The notes: generated from the sequence alone by a model not told the origin. A stretch of DNA of 42,194 bases from Syntrophobacter sp. SbD1 (GCA_900290365.1 OMOE01000145.1:1-42194); one strand, 5' to 3'. Positions 33,843-42,194 are shown, counted from the first letter of the stretch. Numbers and translations: made by a program.

Positions 33843-35363
33843 TCAAGCATTTTCTAACGACTGACCACTGGCCACTGACGAATGTTCTTCTGACGACTGA
33901 CCACTCACGACTGGCGACTCTTCTTTCAGATACCGGTCGATATCGGCCGCTGCGCGCTTGCCGGCTCCCATTGCGCTGATGACCGTTGCAGCGCCTGTCA
34001 CGATGTCGCCGCCGGCCCAAATACCCTTCATTTTGGTGCGGCCGGTCTCCCTGTTGGCCACAACAGTCCCGTGCCTGGTGCGCTCTAAGCCCTCGGCGCC
34101 GAAGAAAACCATAGGATTCGGGTTGGTTCCGAGGGCAAAGATCACCTGGTCCACCGCCATTTCGAATTCAGAACCCTGGACCGGAACCGGAATGCGGCGG
34201 CCGGATTGGTCCGGTTCTCCCGGTTGCGTCCTGATGCAACGCATCGCGCGCACTCTACCCTTGTCGTCTCCGAGGATTTCAACCGGATTGGTCAAACAGT
34301 CGAAAATGACCCCTTCCTCCAGGGCATGATGGACTTCTTCAAGCCTTGCAGGCACCTCCGGGAATGATCGGCGATACACTATATGGACTTCCTCGGCGGT
34401 TTCGCCGCCGTTTGCCGCCCCGGCGCGCCGGGACTGGAGGCGAAGAGCGCAGCGAGCCGAATCCATTGCAACGTTTCCCGCGCCAATTACGGCTACCCTT
34501 TTCCCTACCTTGACGGGGGTATCGAATTCAGGGAACCGGTAGCCTTTCATCAGGTTGACTCGAGTCAGAAATTCATTTGCCGACATGACCCCGTTCAAAT
34601 TGGTTCCCGCAATGTGCATAAAGGTTGGGAGGCCCGCCCCGGTGCCCAGGAAAATTGCATCGTGTTCGCTCAGCAAGTCGTCGATGGTAAGAGTGCGTCC
34701 GATAAGGTAATCGGTAAGTATGCGAATGCCGAGCGCCTTTGCCGCCGTTTCGATTTCCGCCCGGATAACCTTTTCCTTGGGAAGTCGAAATTCGGGAATT
34801 CCGTAAACGAGCACGCCGCCCGGAGTATGCAGGGATTCAAAGATGGTTACCTCGTGTCCCATCCGGGCAAGGTCCACGGCACAGGTAAGACCTGCGGGCC
34901 CGGAGCCGACTACCGCCACTTTTTTGCCGGTCGAAGGCCCCCTGGCAACAGCGAAAGTCTTGTTTGCGAGTTCGAAATCCCCCACGAAACGCTCGAGGCG
35001 TCCGATGGCTACCGGTTCACCCTTTTTTCCCAGGATGCAGCGCGACTCGCACTGCGCCTCCTGAGGGCAGACCCTGCCGCAAATAGCCGGCAGGTTGTTT
35101 TTGTCTTTCATGATTTCAACGGCCCTGGCCATATCGCCCACACGCACGGCCTCGATAAACTGGGGGATTGTAACTCCTACGGGACAGCCCTCGACACAGT
35201 GAGGCTCCTTGCACTGAAGGCAGCGTTCAGCCTCTTTTTTCGCAAGTTCAAGAGTAAAACCCAGGGCCACTTCATTGAAGTTTTGCACCCGGTCTGCAGG
35301 GCCCTGCACGGGCATATCCTGCCGGGGAATCTTCATTCGTTCTTTTTTGGTCAGTTCCGCCAT
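33843..35363 (-). CDS. nfnB: NfnB-type NADPH-dependent oxidoreductase (GltD/SudA-like large subunit)
   Basis: A 506-residue FAD/iron-sulfur protein of the glutamate-synthase-small-subunit family. Two [4Fe-4S] motifs lie near the N-terminus ('CLQCKEPHCVEGCPV' and 'CGRVCPQEAQCESRC'). Then come the FAD motif 'VAVVGSGPAGLTCAVDLA', 'GIPEFRLPKE', the NADP motif 'VAVIGAGNVAMDSAR', and 'GIWAGGDIVTGAATVI'. It pairs with the gene just upstream: ATG 35363 is one base after that TGA. Together they match NfnAB, which couples NADPH, NADH and ferredoxin; a glutamate-synthase role is less likely as no large subunit is present. Family members end near 'DIDRYLKE'; here 26 further residues ('SPVVSGQSSEEHSS...') are encoded by a dispersed repeat. 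Confidence 0.88.
   Translation of the reverse strand: MAELTKKERMKIPRQDMPVQGPADRVQNFNEVALGFTLELAKKEAERCLQCKEPHCVEGCPVGVTIPQFIEAVRVGDMARAVEIMKDKNNLPAICGRVCPQEAQCESRCILGKKGEPVAIGRLERFVGDFELANKTFAVARGPSTGKKVAVVGSGPAGLTCAVDLARMGHEVTIFESLHTPGGVLVYGIPEFRLPKEKVIRAEIETAAKALGIRILTDYLIGRTLTIDDLLSEHDAIFLGTGAGLPTFMHIAGTNLNGVMSANEFLTRVNLMKGYRFPEFDTPVKVGKRVAVIGAGNVAMDSARCALRLQSRRAGAANGGETAEEVHIVYRRSFPEVPARLEEVHHALEEGVIFDCLTNPVEILGDDKGRVRAMRCIRTQPGEPDQSGRRIPVPVQGSEFEMAVDQVIFALGTNPNPMVFFGAEGLERTRHGTVVANRETGRTKMKGIWAGGDIVTGAATVISAMGAGKRAAADIDRYLKEESPVVSGQSSEEHSSVASGQSLENA
33857..33905. repeat. Dispersed 'SGQ' repeat captured in the 3' end of nfnB
   Basis: ACGACTGACCACT occurs at 33857-33869 and again at 33893-33905, with degenerate copies (GGCCACTGACGA, CTCACGACTGGCGAC) around. 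On the minus strand in other frames this reads like the 'SGQWSVVSGQ' low-complexity repeat found in intergenic regions of many Desulfobacterota genomes (from memory). It lies inside the last 26 codons of nfnB. Confidence 0.65.
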
Positions 35364-35364
35364 A

Positions 35365-36234
35365 TCATTTAATTTCCACCGGGATCGCATGTCCCAGATT
35401 GCACTTGTGGCCCTCCCTCAAGATCTGAACCGCCGCCTGCTCCTCGGAGCGGTAAAACGCCATCCGCGACAAAAGAGTGTTCCAGTCCACTTTGTGGGCA
35501 TCGAACTCGGGGCCGTCCACACAAACAAACCGGACGCCATCGTCCATTGCAACCCGGCAGCCTCCGCACATCCCTGTACCGTCCACCATAATGGTGTTCA
35601 AACTGACCACGGTCGGCACATTGAACGGCTTGGTCGTAGCGGCGACAAACTTCATCATGATGGCCGGCCCGATGGCCCAGATCCTGGCGATCCGCCCCGG
35701 TTGAGCTTCGAGGATTTCCTTGAGGGGCGCCGTAACGAGGTCCTTGCGGCCGCGGGACCCATCATCGGTTGTGACGATAAGCTCATCTGAGACCGCACGC
35801 ATCTTGTCTTCCCAGAATAGAAGTTCTTTCGTCCTGGCTCCCATAATGGAGATGACGTGATTTCCAGCCTCTTTGAGCTCCCGGGCAATCGGATAGACGG
35901 GAGCGATTCCCACGCCGCCGCCTATGCAGATCACCTTGCCCATATTACTTATCTCGGCCGGATGACCGAGCGGACCGGCAACAGCTTTGAACGAATCCCC
36001 CACCTTCATCCTTCCCATTTGTATGGTCGAGCTGCCCACTTCCTGGAAGATTATAGTGACTGTGCCTGCCTTCCTGTCATAGTCGGCAATAGTGAGAGGG
36101 ATACGTTCGCCGGAATCATGCACCATCACGATAATGAACTGTCCTGCCCTGGCTTTGCGGGCCACCTGCGGCACTTCCACCACCATCAGTTTCGTAGCGT
36201 CACCCAGAATTTCTTTTTCAACGATCTTGTACAT
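35365..36234 (-). CDS. nfnA: NfnA-type FAD/[2Fe-2S] subunit (dihydroorotate dehydrogenase electron-transfer-like)
   Basis: A 289-residue ferredoxin-NADP reductase-fold protein. The FAD domain has 'RAGQFIIVMVHDSGERIPLTIAD' and 'GPLGHPAEI'; the NAD(H) domain has 'VICIGGGVGIAPVYPIARELKEAGN'. The C-terminal [2Fe-2S] site is 'DGTGMCGGCRV...FVCVDGPEFD', with the Asp/Cys ligation reported for NfnA. It forms a complex with NfnB, whose gene begins one base after this stop. The complex couples NADPH oxidation to ferredoxin and NAD reduction, or the reverse (NADH-dependent reduced ferredoxin:NADP oxidoreductase). Related proteins are called sulfide dehydrogenase subunits. The divergent pentose-phosphate operon suggests a shared NADPH theme. 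Confidence 0.88.
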   Translation of the reverse strand: MYKIVEKEILGDATKLMVVEVPQVARKARAGQFIIVMVHDSGERIPLTIADYDRKAGTVTIIFQEVGSSTIQMGRMKVGDSFKAVAGPLGHPAEISNMGKVICIGGGVGIAPVYPIARELKEAGNHVISIMGARTKELLFWEDKMRAVSDELIVTTDDGSRGRKDLVTAPLKEILEAQPGRIARIWAIGPAIMMKFVAATTKPFNVPTVVSLNTIMVDGTGMCGGCRVAMDDGVRFVCVDGPEFDAHKVDWNTLLSRMAFYRSEEQAAVQILREGHKCNLGHAIPVEIK

Positions 36235-36646
36235 TCCCGCTTTTCCTTTTCGACAAATAACTTCGGGGCTTCACATGCTTAATGCCTAATGGAATTATAC
36301 CCTACTAATTTAGTATAGAATATTCTTAAATACAATATCCTTATTTGAGAGACTATGGGGTTTATTCCAGTCATGCAAGATCCCCTGCAATGATTTCCCT
36401 TCGTGCGCTCAAGATCGACCGTGGCCCCTCGAACAAATCGGCGCAATGCGGCCAGGTTGTCGATCGTGTATCCTTCGTACTCTTCGTGACCCAAAAAGCA
36501 TTCAAATCGAAAGTTAACAGCATTAGCCTGGACCCCTCATCTACCTTCCGCTCAACTTTTGAAGTTCGCACCTTTGTTACACGTGTGTTCTTCGCCCTCT
36601 TCAAAAAATTTCGGCAATCTTCCACGGCCCTGATTATGTTAAAAAC
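36235..36646. other. Divergent promoter region between nfnAB and the pentose-phosphate operon
   Basis: A 412-base gap between two divergent units. Short open frames occur on both strands, but none has a ribosome binding site or recognisable product. The AT-rich part at 36290-36345 is the likeliest promoter area. No Shine-Dalgarno sequence is evident before tkt. Confidence 0.4.
36294..36299 (-). promoter_or_regulatory. Possible -10 box for nfnAB
   Basis: A perfect TATAAT on the minus strand lies about 60 bases before ATG 36234 of nfnA. The surrounding 45 bases are AT-rich, but the -35 position has no good match to TTGACA. It is offered only as a candidate. Confidence 0.3.
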
Positions 36647-38497
36647 ATGAAGAATCGCGACAAACTGGAAAAACTGGAAAAAATAGGCAAACTGATCCGG
36701 TATTACTCTCTTGCCATGTCCACCGAAGCGGGTTCGGGGCATCCGACATCTTCACTTTCAGCAACCGATCTCATGACGGGCCTTCTGTTCGGCGGCAGCT
36801 TCAGATACGACCTGGAGCGTCTCGATCATCCCAATAACGACCGGCTCATTTTCAGCAAAGGCCATGCCTCTCCGCTTTTCTACTCCTTGTGGGCAGCGGC
36901 GGGGGCCGTTAGCGAAAAAGAGCTGATGACTTTCAGAAGGTTTGGGAGCCCTCTGGAGGGTCATCCTACGGCTGCATTCCGCTATGCGTCAGCCGCCACC
37001 GGCTCTTTGGGGCAGGGCCTTTCCATCGGAGTCGGAATGGCGCTCAATGCCATGTACCTCGATAAGCTCCCCTACCGGACCTATGTGCTCCTTGGGGATA
37101 GCGAAATGGCGGAGGGCTCGCAATGGGAATCCATCCAGATTGCGGCCTGGTACAAGTTGAACAACCTGGTGGGCATAATCGACGTTAACCGGCTTGGCCA
37201 GCGCGGAGAGACCATGTACGGCTGGGACGTCGAAGCTTATGCGCGCAAGGTCGACGCTTTCGGATGGAAAGCAGTTGTGATCGACGGGCATTCTTACGGC
37301 GGGATACTCGATGCCTTCGAGGCAGCCTTTGGCAGCGAAAAGCCGGTGATGATCGTCGCCAAAACCGTCAAGGGAAAAGGCGTTTCCTTTATTGAGAACA
37401 AAAACGGATGGCATGGGGTCGCTCTAAAAAGGGACGATTTCGAAAGGGCGGTAAAAGAACTTGGCGAAATCGATCATTCGGTGCGAGGGGAGATTGCCCG
37501 TCCCGAAGACCTGAAGCCGCAGTCTGCGGAGCCGCAGCCGGCCGGGAAAATCAACTATCCAAAGGACAAACCCCTGGCTACCCGAAAAGCGTACGGAATC
37601 GGCCTTACGCGCATCTATCCCCGGTTCCCTACAATCTTGAGCCTGGATGCGGAAGTCAGCAACTCGACCGGGGCCGAAAAATTCAAGGAAGCACATCCGG
37701 ACCGCTTTTTCGAAATGTTCATCGCCGAGCAGAACATGGTTGGCGCTGCGGTTGGTTTTGCCCGAAGTGGAAAGATTCCGTTTGTGTCCACTTTTGCGGC
37801 CTTTCTTAGCCGTGCGTTCGACCAGGTCCGCATGAGCCGGTATTCCGATGCGAATATCAAGATCGTCGGCTCTCACGCGGGCGTATCGATCGGGCAGGAT
37901 GGGCCCTCTCAGATGGGACTTGAGGATATCGCCATGTTCAGGGCCATTTTGAATAGCGTCGTGCTTTATCCGAGCGACGCGGTCTCAACCGATGCGCTGG
38001 TCGAAGAGGCAGCCAGGCACAAAGGGATCGTCTATATCCGGACCACGCGAATGGACACTCCGATCCTCTACGGCGCCGATGAAACTTTCCCCATCGGCGG
38101 GAGCAAAATCCTGCGGAAAAGCGATAAAGACATCGCAACGGTAGTGGCAGCGGGGGTCACTTTGCATGAGGCGCTGAAAGCCTGTGATGAATTGGAAAAG
38201 CAGGGAATCCATATTCGCGTGATCGACCTCTATAGCGTGAAACCGCTGGACGAAGCCACACTGCGCGATGCGGCAAGCAGCACCGATTTCATCATTACGG
38301 TGGAGGACCATTATCCCGAGGGAGGAATCGGTGAAGCAGTGAGGAGCTCTCTAGCGCCCATGAGCGTGCCGGTATATTGCCTTGCCGTGCGAAAAACGCC
38401 GAAGAGCGGCAGTCCTCAGGAGCTCCTCGACTACGAGGAGATTTCTCAAAAGGCCATAGTGGCAAAGGTAAAAGAGGTTATGGGGAAGGCAAAATAA
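36647..38497 (+). CDS. tkt: Transketolase
   Basis: A 616-residue thiamine-diphosphate enzyme of the non-oxidative pentose phosphate pathway (EC 2.2.1.1), moving two-carbon units between sugar phosphates. The N-terminal half shows 'STEAGSGHPTSSLSATDLM', 'FSKGHASPLFYSLW', 'GSLGQGLSIGVGMA' and the thiamine-diphosphate motif 'GDSEMAEGSQWE...NNLVGIIDVNRLGQ'. The middle domain has 'FIAEQNMVGAAVGFARSG' and 'GSHAGVSIGQDGPSQM'. The shorter length and sequence style resemble the animal/archaeal-type enzymes more than the 660-residue E. coli type. It is the first gene of five tightly spaced genes; rpiB starts one base after its TAA. Confidence 0.94.
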   Translation: MKNRDKLEKLEKIGKLIRYYSLAMSTEAGSGHPTSSLSATDLMTGLLFGGSFRYDLERLDHPNNDRLIFSKGHASPLFYSLWAAAGAVSEKELMTFRRFGSPLEGHPTAAFRYASAATGSLGQGLSIGVGMALNAMYLDKLPYRTYVLLGDSEMAEGSQWESIQIAAWYKLNNLVGIIDVNRLGQRGETMYGWDVEAYARKVDAFGWKAVVIDGHSYGGILDAFEAAFGSEKPVMIVAKTVKGKGVSFIENKNGWHGVALKRDDFERAVKELGEIDHSVRGEIARPEDLKPQSAEPQPAGKINYPKDKPLATRKAYGIGLTRIYPRFPTILSLDAEVSNSTGAEKFKEAHPDRFFEMFIAEQNMVGAAVGFARSGKIPFVSTFAAFLSRAFDQVRMSRYSDANIKIVGSHAGVSIGQDGPSQMGLEDIAMFRAILNSVVLYPSDAVSTDALVEEAARHKGIVYIRTTRMDTPILYGADETFPIGGSKILRKSDKDIATVVAAGVTLHEALKACDELEKQGIHIRVIDLYSVKPLDEATLRDAASSTDFIITVEDHYPEGGIGEAVRSSLAPMSVPVYCLAVRKTPKSGSPQELLDYEEISQKAIVAKVKEVMGKAK

Positions 38498-38498
38498 A

Positions 38499-38948
38499 AT
38501 GCGTCTGGGCGTAGCTGCCGATCACGGGGGTTTTGAGCTGAAGAACAGGCTTGTGTCCGACTTGAAAGGCATGGGTCACGAAGTGATGGATTTCGGCGCC
38601 CTTGAGTTGGATTCGCTGGACGATTATCCGGATTTCGTCGTGCCGCTGGCGCTTGCGGTATCGAGCGGCGAGGTCGAAAGAGGTGTAGCGGTCTGCGGAA
38701 GCGGCGTTGGCGCCTGCATTGCTGCAAACAAAGTGCAGGGGGTCCGCGCGGGGTTGATCATAGACATGTTTTCGGCCCATCAGGGTGTAGAGGACGACGA
38801 CATGAATCTGATGTGCCTCGGGGGCCGGGTGGTCGGCTATGAACTGGCCAAAGACCTCGTCCACCAATTCCTCGATGCACGTTTTAAAGGTGACCAACGC
38901 TTCAGGAGGCGCCTTGAGAAGGTGAACAGGCTGGAAAGCAGGAGGTAA
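38499..38948 (+). CDS. rpiB: Ribose-5-phosphate isomerase B
   Basis: A 149-residue RpiB/LacAB-type isomerase (EC 5.3.1.6) interconverting ribose 5-phosphate and ribulose 5-phosphate. The N-terminus 'MRLGVAADHGGFELK' contains the substrate-binding D8-H9-G-G, and the catalytic cysteine is C66 in 'GVAVCGSGVG'. 'IDMFSAHQGVEDDDMNLMCLGGRVVG' is the conserved second half (relatives have 'AR.HND.NVL.LG.R'). It belongs to the five-gene pentose-phosphate operon, one base after tkt and six bases before tal. Length is typical. Confidence 0.93.
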   Translation: MRLGVAADHGGFELKNRLVSDLKGMGHEVMDFGALELDSLDDYPDFVVPLALAVSSGEVERGVAVCGSGVGACIAANKVQGVRAGLIIDMFSAHQGVEDDDMNLMCLGGRVVGYELAKDLVHQFLDARFKGDQRFRRRLEKVNRLESRR

Positions 38949-38954
38949 ATCGTA

Positions 38955-40067
38955 ATGAGAGAAAATCCCTTACGAAAATTGGAGTCCTACGGTCAGAGTG
39001 TCTGGCTTGACTATATTCACCGCCACTTGATCGAATCGGGCGGCTTGCGGAGGTTGATTGAAAAGGACGGTTTGCTCGGAATTACATCCAATCCCAGTAT
39101 TTTTGATGAGGCAGTCGAGGGAAGCAACGTATACGACGACGACATACGGACTTTCGCCAACGAAGGAAAGAGCATCGAAGAAATCTACCTGGCGCTCACA
39201 ACCGAGGACGTGGGACGGGCTGCCGACACCTTCAAACCGACCTTCGACAGGCTTCAGGGCAGGGACGGGTTCGTTAGCATCGAGGTGAACCCACACCTCG
39301 CCCACGAAGTACAGGGTACAGGTGAGGAGGCCAGGCGGCTGTGGAAAATGCTCGCCCGCCCCAACGTCTTCGTCAAGGTCCCCGCAACCCTGGAAGGACT
39401 GCAAGCCATCCGGCAACTGATCGGCGAAGGTATCAACATCAACGTGACTTTGCTCTTCGGGCTGCCGCGCTACCGCGCGGTTGCCGATGCATTTATCGCC
39501 GGGTTGGAGGATCGCGCAGCCAAAGGTCTGCCAATTGCCAACATTGCTTCCGTGGCAAGTTTTTTTCTAAGCCGCATCGACGTTCTGGTCGATCCGATGC
39601 TCGAAAAAGCCAATGCGCGCAAACTTCGAGGGCAAATCGCCATTTCGAGCGCCAGGATAGCCTACCAGATGTACAAGAAAATTTTCCATAGCGACCGGTT
39701 CCAAAAGCTGGCCGATCTCGGGGCAAGGACTCAACGTGTTCTGTGGGCCAGCACCGGAACAAAAAACCCTGAGTACTCCGACGTAAAATACGTCGAACCC
39801 CTGATCGGACCCGACACTATCAACACCCTGCCCCTGAAAACACTCGATGCTTACCGCGATCACGGCAATCCGGCCCTGCGCCTGGAAGAAGAATTGGAGG
39901 AGGCCTACAGGAACATCGATCACCTGGCCGAACTGGGGATAGACCTGGACATGGCGACCCGGCAACTCGAAGATGAGGCGATAGAAAAGTTCAACAGGCC
40001 TTACGACAGCCTGATGTCCAATATCGAAAAGAAGCGCGGCAGCTTCTGCCTTGCCAAGGCGTGCTGA
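38955..40067 (+). CDS. tal: Transaldolase
   Basis: A 370-residue transaldolase (EC 2.2.1.2) of the longer actinobacterial/cyanobacterial-type subfamily, transferring dihydroxyacetone units between sugar phosphates. The Schiff-base lysine is K141 in 'PNVFVKVPAT'. Other features are 'QSVWLDYIHRHLI' and 'GITSNPSIFDEA' at the N-terminus, 'INVTLLFGLPRY' and 'ASVASFFLSRIDVLVD' in the barrel, and 'RVLWASTGTKNPEYSDV' near the C-terminus. Its stop is three bases before gnd. An AGGAGG at about 38940-38945 precedes its ATG, giving strong translation. Confidence 0.94.
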   Translation: MRENPLRKLESYGQSVWLDYIHRHLIESGGLRRLIEKDGLLGITSNPSIFDEAVEGSNVYDDDIRTFANEGKSIEEIYLALTTEDVGRAADTFKPTFDRLQGRDGFVSIEVNPHLAHEVQGTGEEARRLWKMLARPNVFVKVPATLEGLQAIRQLIGEGININVTLLFGLPRYRAVADAFIAGLEDRAAKGLPIANIASVASFFLSRIDVLVDPMLEKANARKLRGQIAISSARIAYQMYKKIFHSDRFQKLADLGARTQRVLWASTGTKNPEYSDVKYVEPLIGPDTINTLPLKTLDAYRDHGNPALRLEEELEEAYRNIDHLAELGIDLDMATRQLEDEAIEKFNRPYDSLMSNIEKKRGSFCLAKAC

Positions 40068-40070
40068 CCA

Positions 40071-41507
40071 ATGACAGATAAGCAATGCGACATAGGAATA
40101 GTTGGCGCCGGCACAATGGGCGCAAATCTTGCCTTTAACTTCGCCGACCACGGGTATCGGGTTGCCCTCTACGATGAGGACGAATTGAAAGCCGCCGAAC
40201 TCGCCCAAGGCAAAGAAGGCGCAGGCATGCTCAAGGCTGGAAAAACCGTGCGGGAGCTGGCGGACATTCTGCATAGACCCAGGGCCGTTTTGCTGATGGT
40301 TCCCGCAGGCAAGCCGGTCGATGATGTGATCGCCGCTCTCGTGCCATATTTCGACGAGGCGGACCTTATCATCGACGGGGGTAATTCCCATTTCTCGGAC
40401 ACTAATCGCAGAGAAAAGCTTTTGACCGCAAAGGGCATGCTCTTCATGGGCATGGGCATTTCGGGGGGCGAATATGGGGCGCGGCACGGACCGAGTATAA
40501 TGCCCGGCGGTCCTTTCCAGTCATACGAAAGGGTTCAGAAGATACTTGAAGCCTCAGCCGCCCGTGTGGACGGAGATCCATGTGTCGCTCACCTCGGCCC
40601 CGGTTCGTCCGGCCACTACGTCAAGATGGTCCACAACGGAATCGAGTATGGCCTGCTTCAGCTCATTTCGGAAACTTATGACATTATGAAACGCGGGCTG
40701 ATGATGAATGCTTATGAGCTGGCTGAAATCTACTCGAAATGGAACAGCGGGGAACTCAACTCCTACCTCGTTGAGATCACCTCGGACATTTTGCGCTACA
40801 GGGACGAAAAGGACCCGAACCTGGCGCTGATCGACCTGATCCTGGATCGGGCAAGACAAAAGGGTACCGGAAAATGGACCTCGTGGGATGCGATGGAGCT
40901 CCAGGTGCCCACGCCCAATGTCGATGCGGCCGTAATGATGCGCAACCTTTCGGATCATCTCGATGAGCGCAGGGAGGTTTCCGAAGTGCTGCAAGGCCCC
41001 GAGCATCGGTTTGAGGGAAATCCGGCGGAACTGGTGGACCATCTTCGAAGCGCGCTTTTTGCCGCAACGGTGGTGACATATACCCAGGGGATGGCCCTGA
41101 TGAGGGAGGCTTCCAAGTCATATGGATACGGGCTTGAGCTTGAGACTGTGGCCAAAATCTGGCGAGGGGGATGCATCATCCGTGCGGCAGTCCTTGAACC
41201 CATTCGCGCGGCATTCGGAAGGCGGCCCGAGCTTCCAAACCTGTTGATGGACGACTATTTCAGCCGGGAAATCGGCTCGCGGCAAAAATCGCTCCGCTCG
41301 GTGGTCAAAACTGCCGCAGAACTGGGATTGCCGGCGCCCGGATTTTCCGCTTCCCTTGCCTACCTCGATGCATACCGGAGCGCATGGCTCCCCGCGAACC
41401 TGATTCAGGCGCAGCGCGACTACTTCGGTGCACATACCTACGAACGCAAAGATATGCCCGGAAAATTTCTGCATACCGAGTGGAAAGATACGGAGGAAGA
41501 TACCTGA
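40071..41507 (+). CDS. gnd: 6-Phosphogluconate dehydrogenase (decarboxylating)
   Basis: Gnd (EC 1.1.1.44) oxidises 6-phosphogluconate to ribulose 5-phosphate and CO2 with reduction of NADP (or NAD). The Rossmann motif is at residues 12-17 (GAGTMG). The substrate region has 'IIDGGNSHFSDT', 'GMGISGGEYGARHGPSIMPGG' and the catalytic lysine in 'GHYVKMVHNGIEYG'. Length is 478 residues, the usual long form. The residue after the second beta strand is 'YDED', and an acidic residue there often prefers NAD over NADP; the cofactor is therefore open. Its TGA overlaps the ATG of zwf by one base (TGATG), so the two are translationally coupled. Confidence 0.94.
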   Translation: MTDKQCDIGIVGAGTMGANLAFNFADHGYRVALYDEDELKAAELAQGKEGAGMLKAGKTVRELADILHRPRAVLLMVPAGKPVDDVIAALVPYFDEADLIIDGGNSHFSDTNRREKLLTAKGMLFMGMGISGGEYGARHGPSIMPGGPFQSYERVQKILEASAARVDGDPCVAHLGPGSSGHYVKMVHNGIEYGLLQLISETYDIMKRGLMMNAYELAEIYSKWNSGELNSYLVEITSDILRYRDEKDPNLALIDLILDRARQKGTGKWTSWDAMELQVPTPNVDAAVMMRNLSDHLDERREVSEVLQGPEHRFEGNPAELVDHLRSALFAATVVTYTQGMALMREASKSYGYGLELETVAKIWRGGCIIRAAVLEPIRAAFGRRPELPNLLMDDYFSREIGSRQKSLRSVVKTAAELGLPAPGFSASLAYLDAYRSAWLPANLIQAQRDYFGAHTYERKDMPGKFLHTEWKDTEEDT

Positions 41508-42194
41508 TGCAGCCCGGCAAAAATGGCGACGCAACCGTTTTTGTGATCTTCGGTGGGGGAGGAGACCTCACGTTTCGCAAGCTGGTTCCGGCCCTCTACT
41601 CTCTTTTCCTGGACAGCCATCTTCCGGATCGCTTCGAGGTCCTGGGAGCGGGACGCAAGCAGTTTAACGATGAAACCTACCGGGAGCACCTGCGAGAGGG
41701 TGTCGAGAAGTTCTCGGCCCAAGGCAAAATCGATGAAAAGAGCTGGGCTGATTTCGCCACTCACGTCAAATTTTCCAATGCCGATCTAAACGATAAGCAG
41801 GCATTCGGCGATATCGCAAAAGAGCTTTCGGCCTACGAGGAAAAGTGGGGCGAAAAGGCCACCCTGATTTACTACCTGGCCCTGCCGCCCAATATGATCG
41901 CGCCCATGGCCGAAGGGCTTGCAGGCGTGGGACTCAACCGTGACCCGGAGCATGCCCGAATCGTCGTGGAAAAACCTTTCGGCCATGATCTGGAATCGGC
42001 CCGGGAATTGAACCGGCTTCTAACCAGGCACTTCCTTGAATCTCAAATCTACCGTATAGACCACTACCTCGGAAAAGAGACGGTACAGAACATCCTGGCC
42101 TTCCGTTTCGGAAACACACTGTTCGAGCCTATTTGGAACCGCCGCTACATTGACCATGTGCAGATTACAGTGGCGGAAAATGGCGGGGTCGGGC
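41507..42194 (+). CDS. zwf: Glucose-6-phosphate dehydrogenase, 3' end beyond the window
   Basis: Zwf (EC 1.1.1.49) makes 6-phosphogluconolactone from glucose 6-phosphate and produces NAD(P)H. The first 229 residues are in the window, and the frame is open to the end. The nucleotide motif is 'FGGGGDLTFRKLVPAL' (residues 15-30), where most relatives have GASGDLA, and the active-site signature is R183-I-D-H-Y-L-G-K190-E with H186. 'RIVVEKPFGHDLESA' precedes it. The ATG at 41507 overlaps the gnd stop. Together with gnd, tkt, tal and rpiB this gives a nearly complete pentose phosphate pathway; a 6-phosphogluconolactonase gene would be expected next, but lies outside. Confidence 0.94.
   Translation, partial: MQPGKNGDATVFVIFGGGGDLTFRKLVPALYSLFLDSHLPDRFEVLGAGRKQFNDETYREHLREGVEKFSAQGKIDEKSWADFATHVKFSNADLNDKQAFGDIAKELSAYEEKWGEKATLIYYLALPPNMIAPMAEGLAGVGLNRDPEHARIVVEKPFGHDLESARELNRLLTRHFLESQIYRIDHYLGKETVQNILAFRFGNTLFEPIWNRRYIDHVQITVAENGGVG

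Noticed and set aside
33666..33857. Small plus-strand gene of 63 codons
   Set aside because: AT-rich, no Shine-Dalgarno sequence, and it overlaps the end of nfnB; kept only as a possibility in the intergenic note.
36371..36742. Minus-strand frame of 123 codons across the tkt start
   Set aside because: It overlaps the tkt N-terminus and has no domain or ribosome binding site.

Overview
This 42 kb window looks like chromosome of an anaerobic, Gram-negative bacterium, most likely a Desulfobacterota (deltaproteobacterial) lineage. The support is indirect: a bifurcating NfnAB-type transhydrogenase pair, PilZ, phasin-like and TVP38 proteins, moderate GC, and intergenic repeats of the 'SGQWSVVSGQ' kind often seen in that group. 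No rRNA, tRNA or CRISPR array was seen. No lineage marker fixes the taxonomy.

Layout. (1) 1-2775: the end of a Gly-rich protein with a terminator, a DUF1003 membrane protein, and ftsH, which carries an in-frame amber codon inside the protease domain. (2) 2813-10207: a tight alpha-glucan/trehalose operon of a truncated leader gene, treZ, a GH57-DUF3536 gene and treY. TreY makes maltooligosyl-trehalose and TreZ releases trehalose; the GH57 enzyme between them probably trims or supplies the glucan. (3) 10351-16833: small genes (HTH, PilZ, secreted EF-hand), a DUF5009 acyltransferase, a 5'-truncated alpha-glucan phosphorylase, a ~300 bp inverted-repeat element, a phasin-like gene, a ferritin-like gene with two compensating frameshifts, and an exported ankyrin protein. 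(4) 17168-26565: a 14-blade beta-propeller protein, a polytopic membrane protein, an ABC exporter, a two-domain glycosyltransferase, a GT61 glycosyltransferase and an IS630 transposase fragment. This is an accessory, surface-polysaccharide-like region.

(5) 26923-32551: an isochorismatase-like hydrolase coupled to a small membrane protein, a TVP38/TMEM64 protein, a frameshifted MerA-like flavoprotein disulfide reductase, and a SulP anion transporter. (6) 32581-36234: a cytidylate-kinase-like protein with an internal duplication, then the nfnA-nfnB pair, whose 3' end has absorbed a dispersed repeat. (7) 36647-42194: a divergent pentose-phosphate operon tkt-rpiB-tal-gnd-zwf, with zwf running off the window. 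Zwf and Gnd would make NADPH, which NfnAB can exchange with NADH and ferredoxin.

The most striking general feature is the number of single-base lesions in otherwise well-conserved genes (ftsH amber, ferritin-like twice, MerA-like, the leader gene before treZ, the IS630 fragment). Several lie in homopolymers, so either consensus error or gene decay must be settled first. I found no clear novel defence or signalling system. The best candidates for new biology are the GH57-DUF3536 gene inside treZ-treY, the inverted-repeat element at 14184-14491, and the captured repeat in nfnB.
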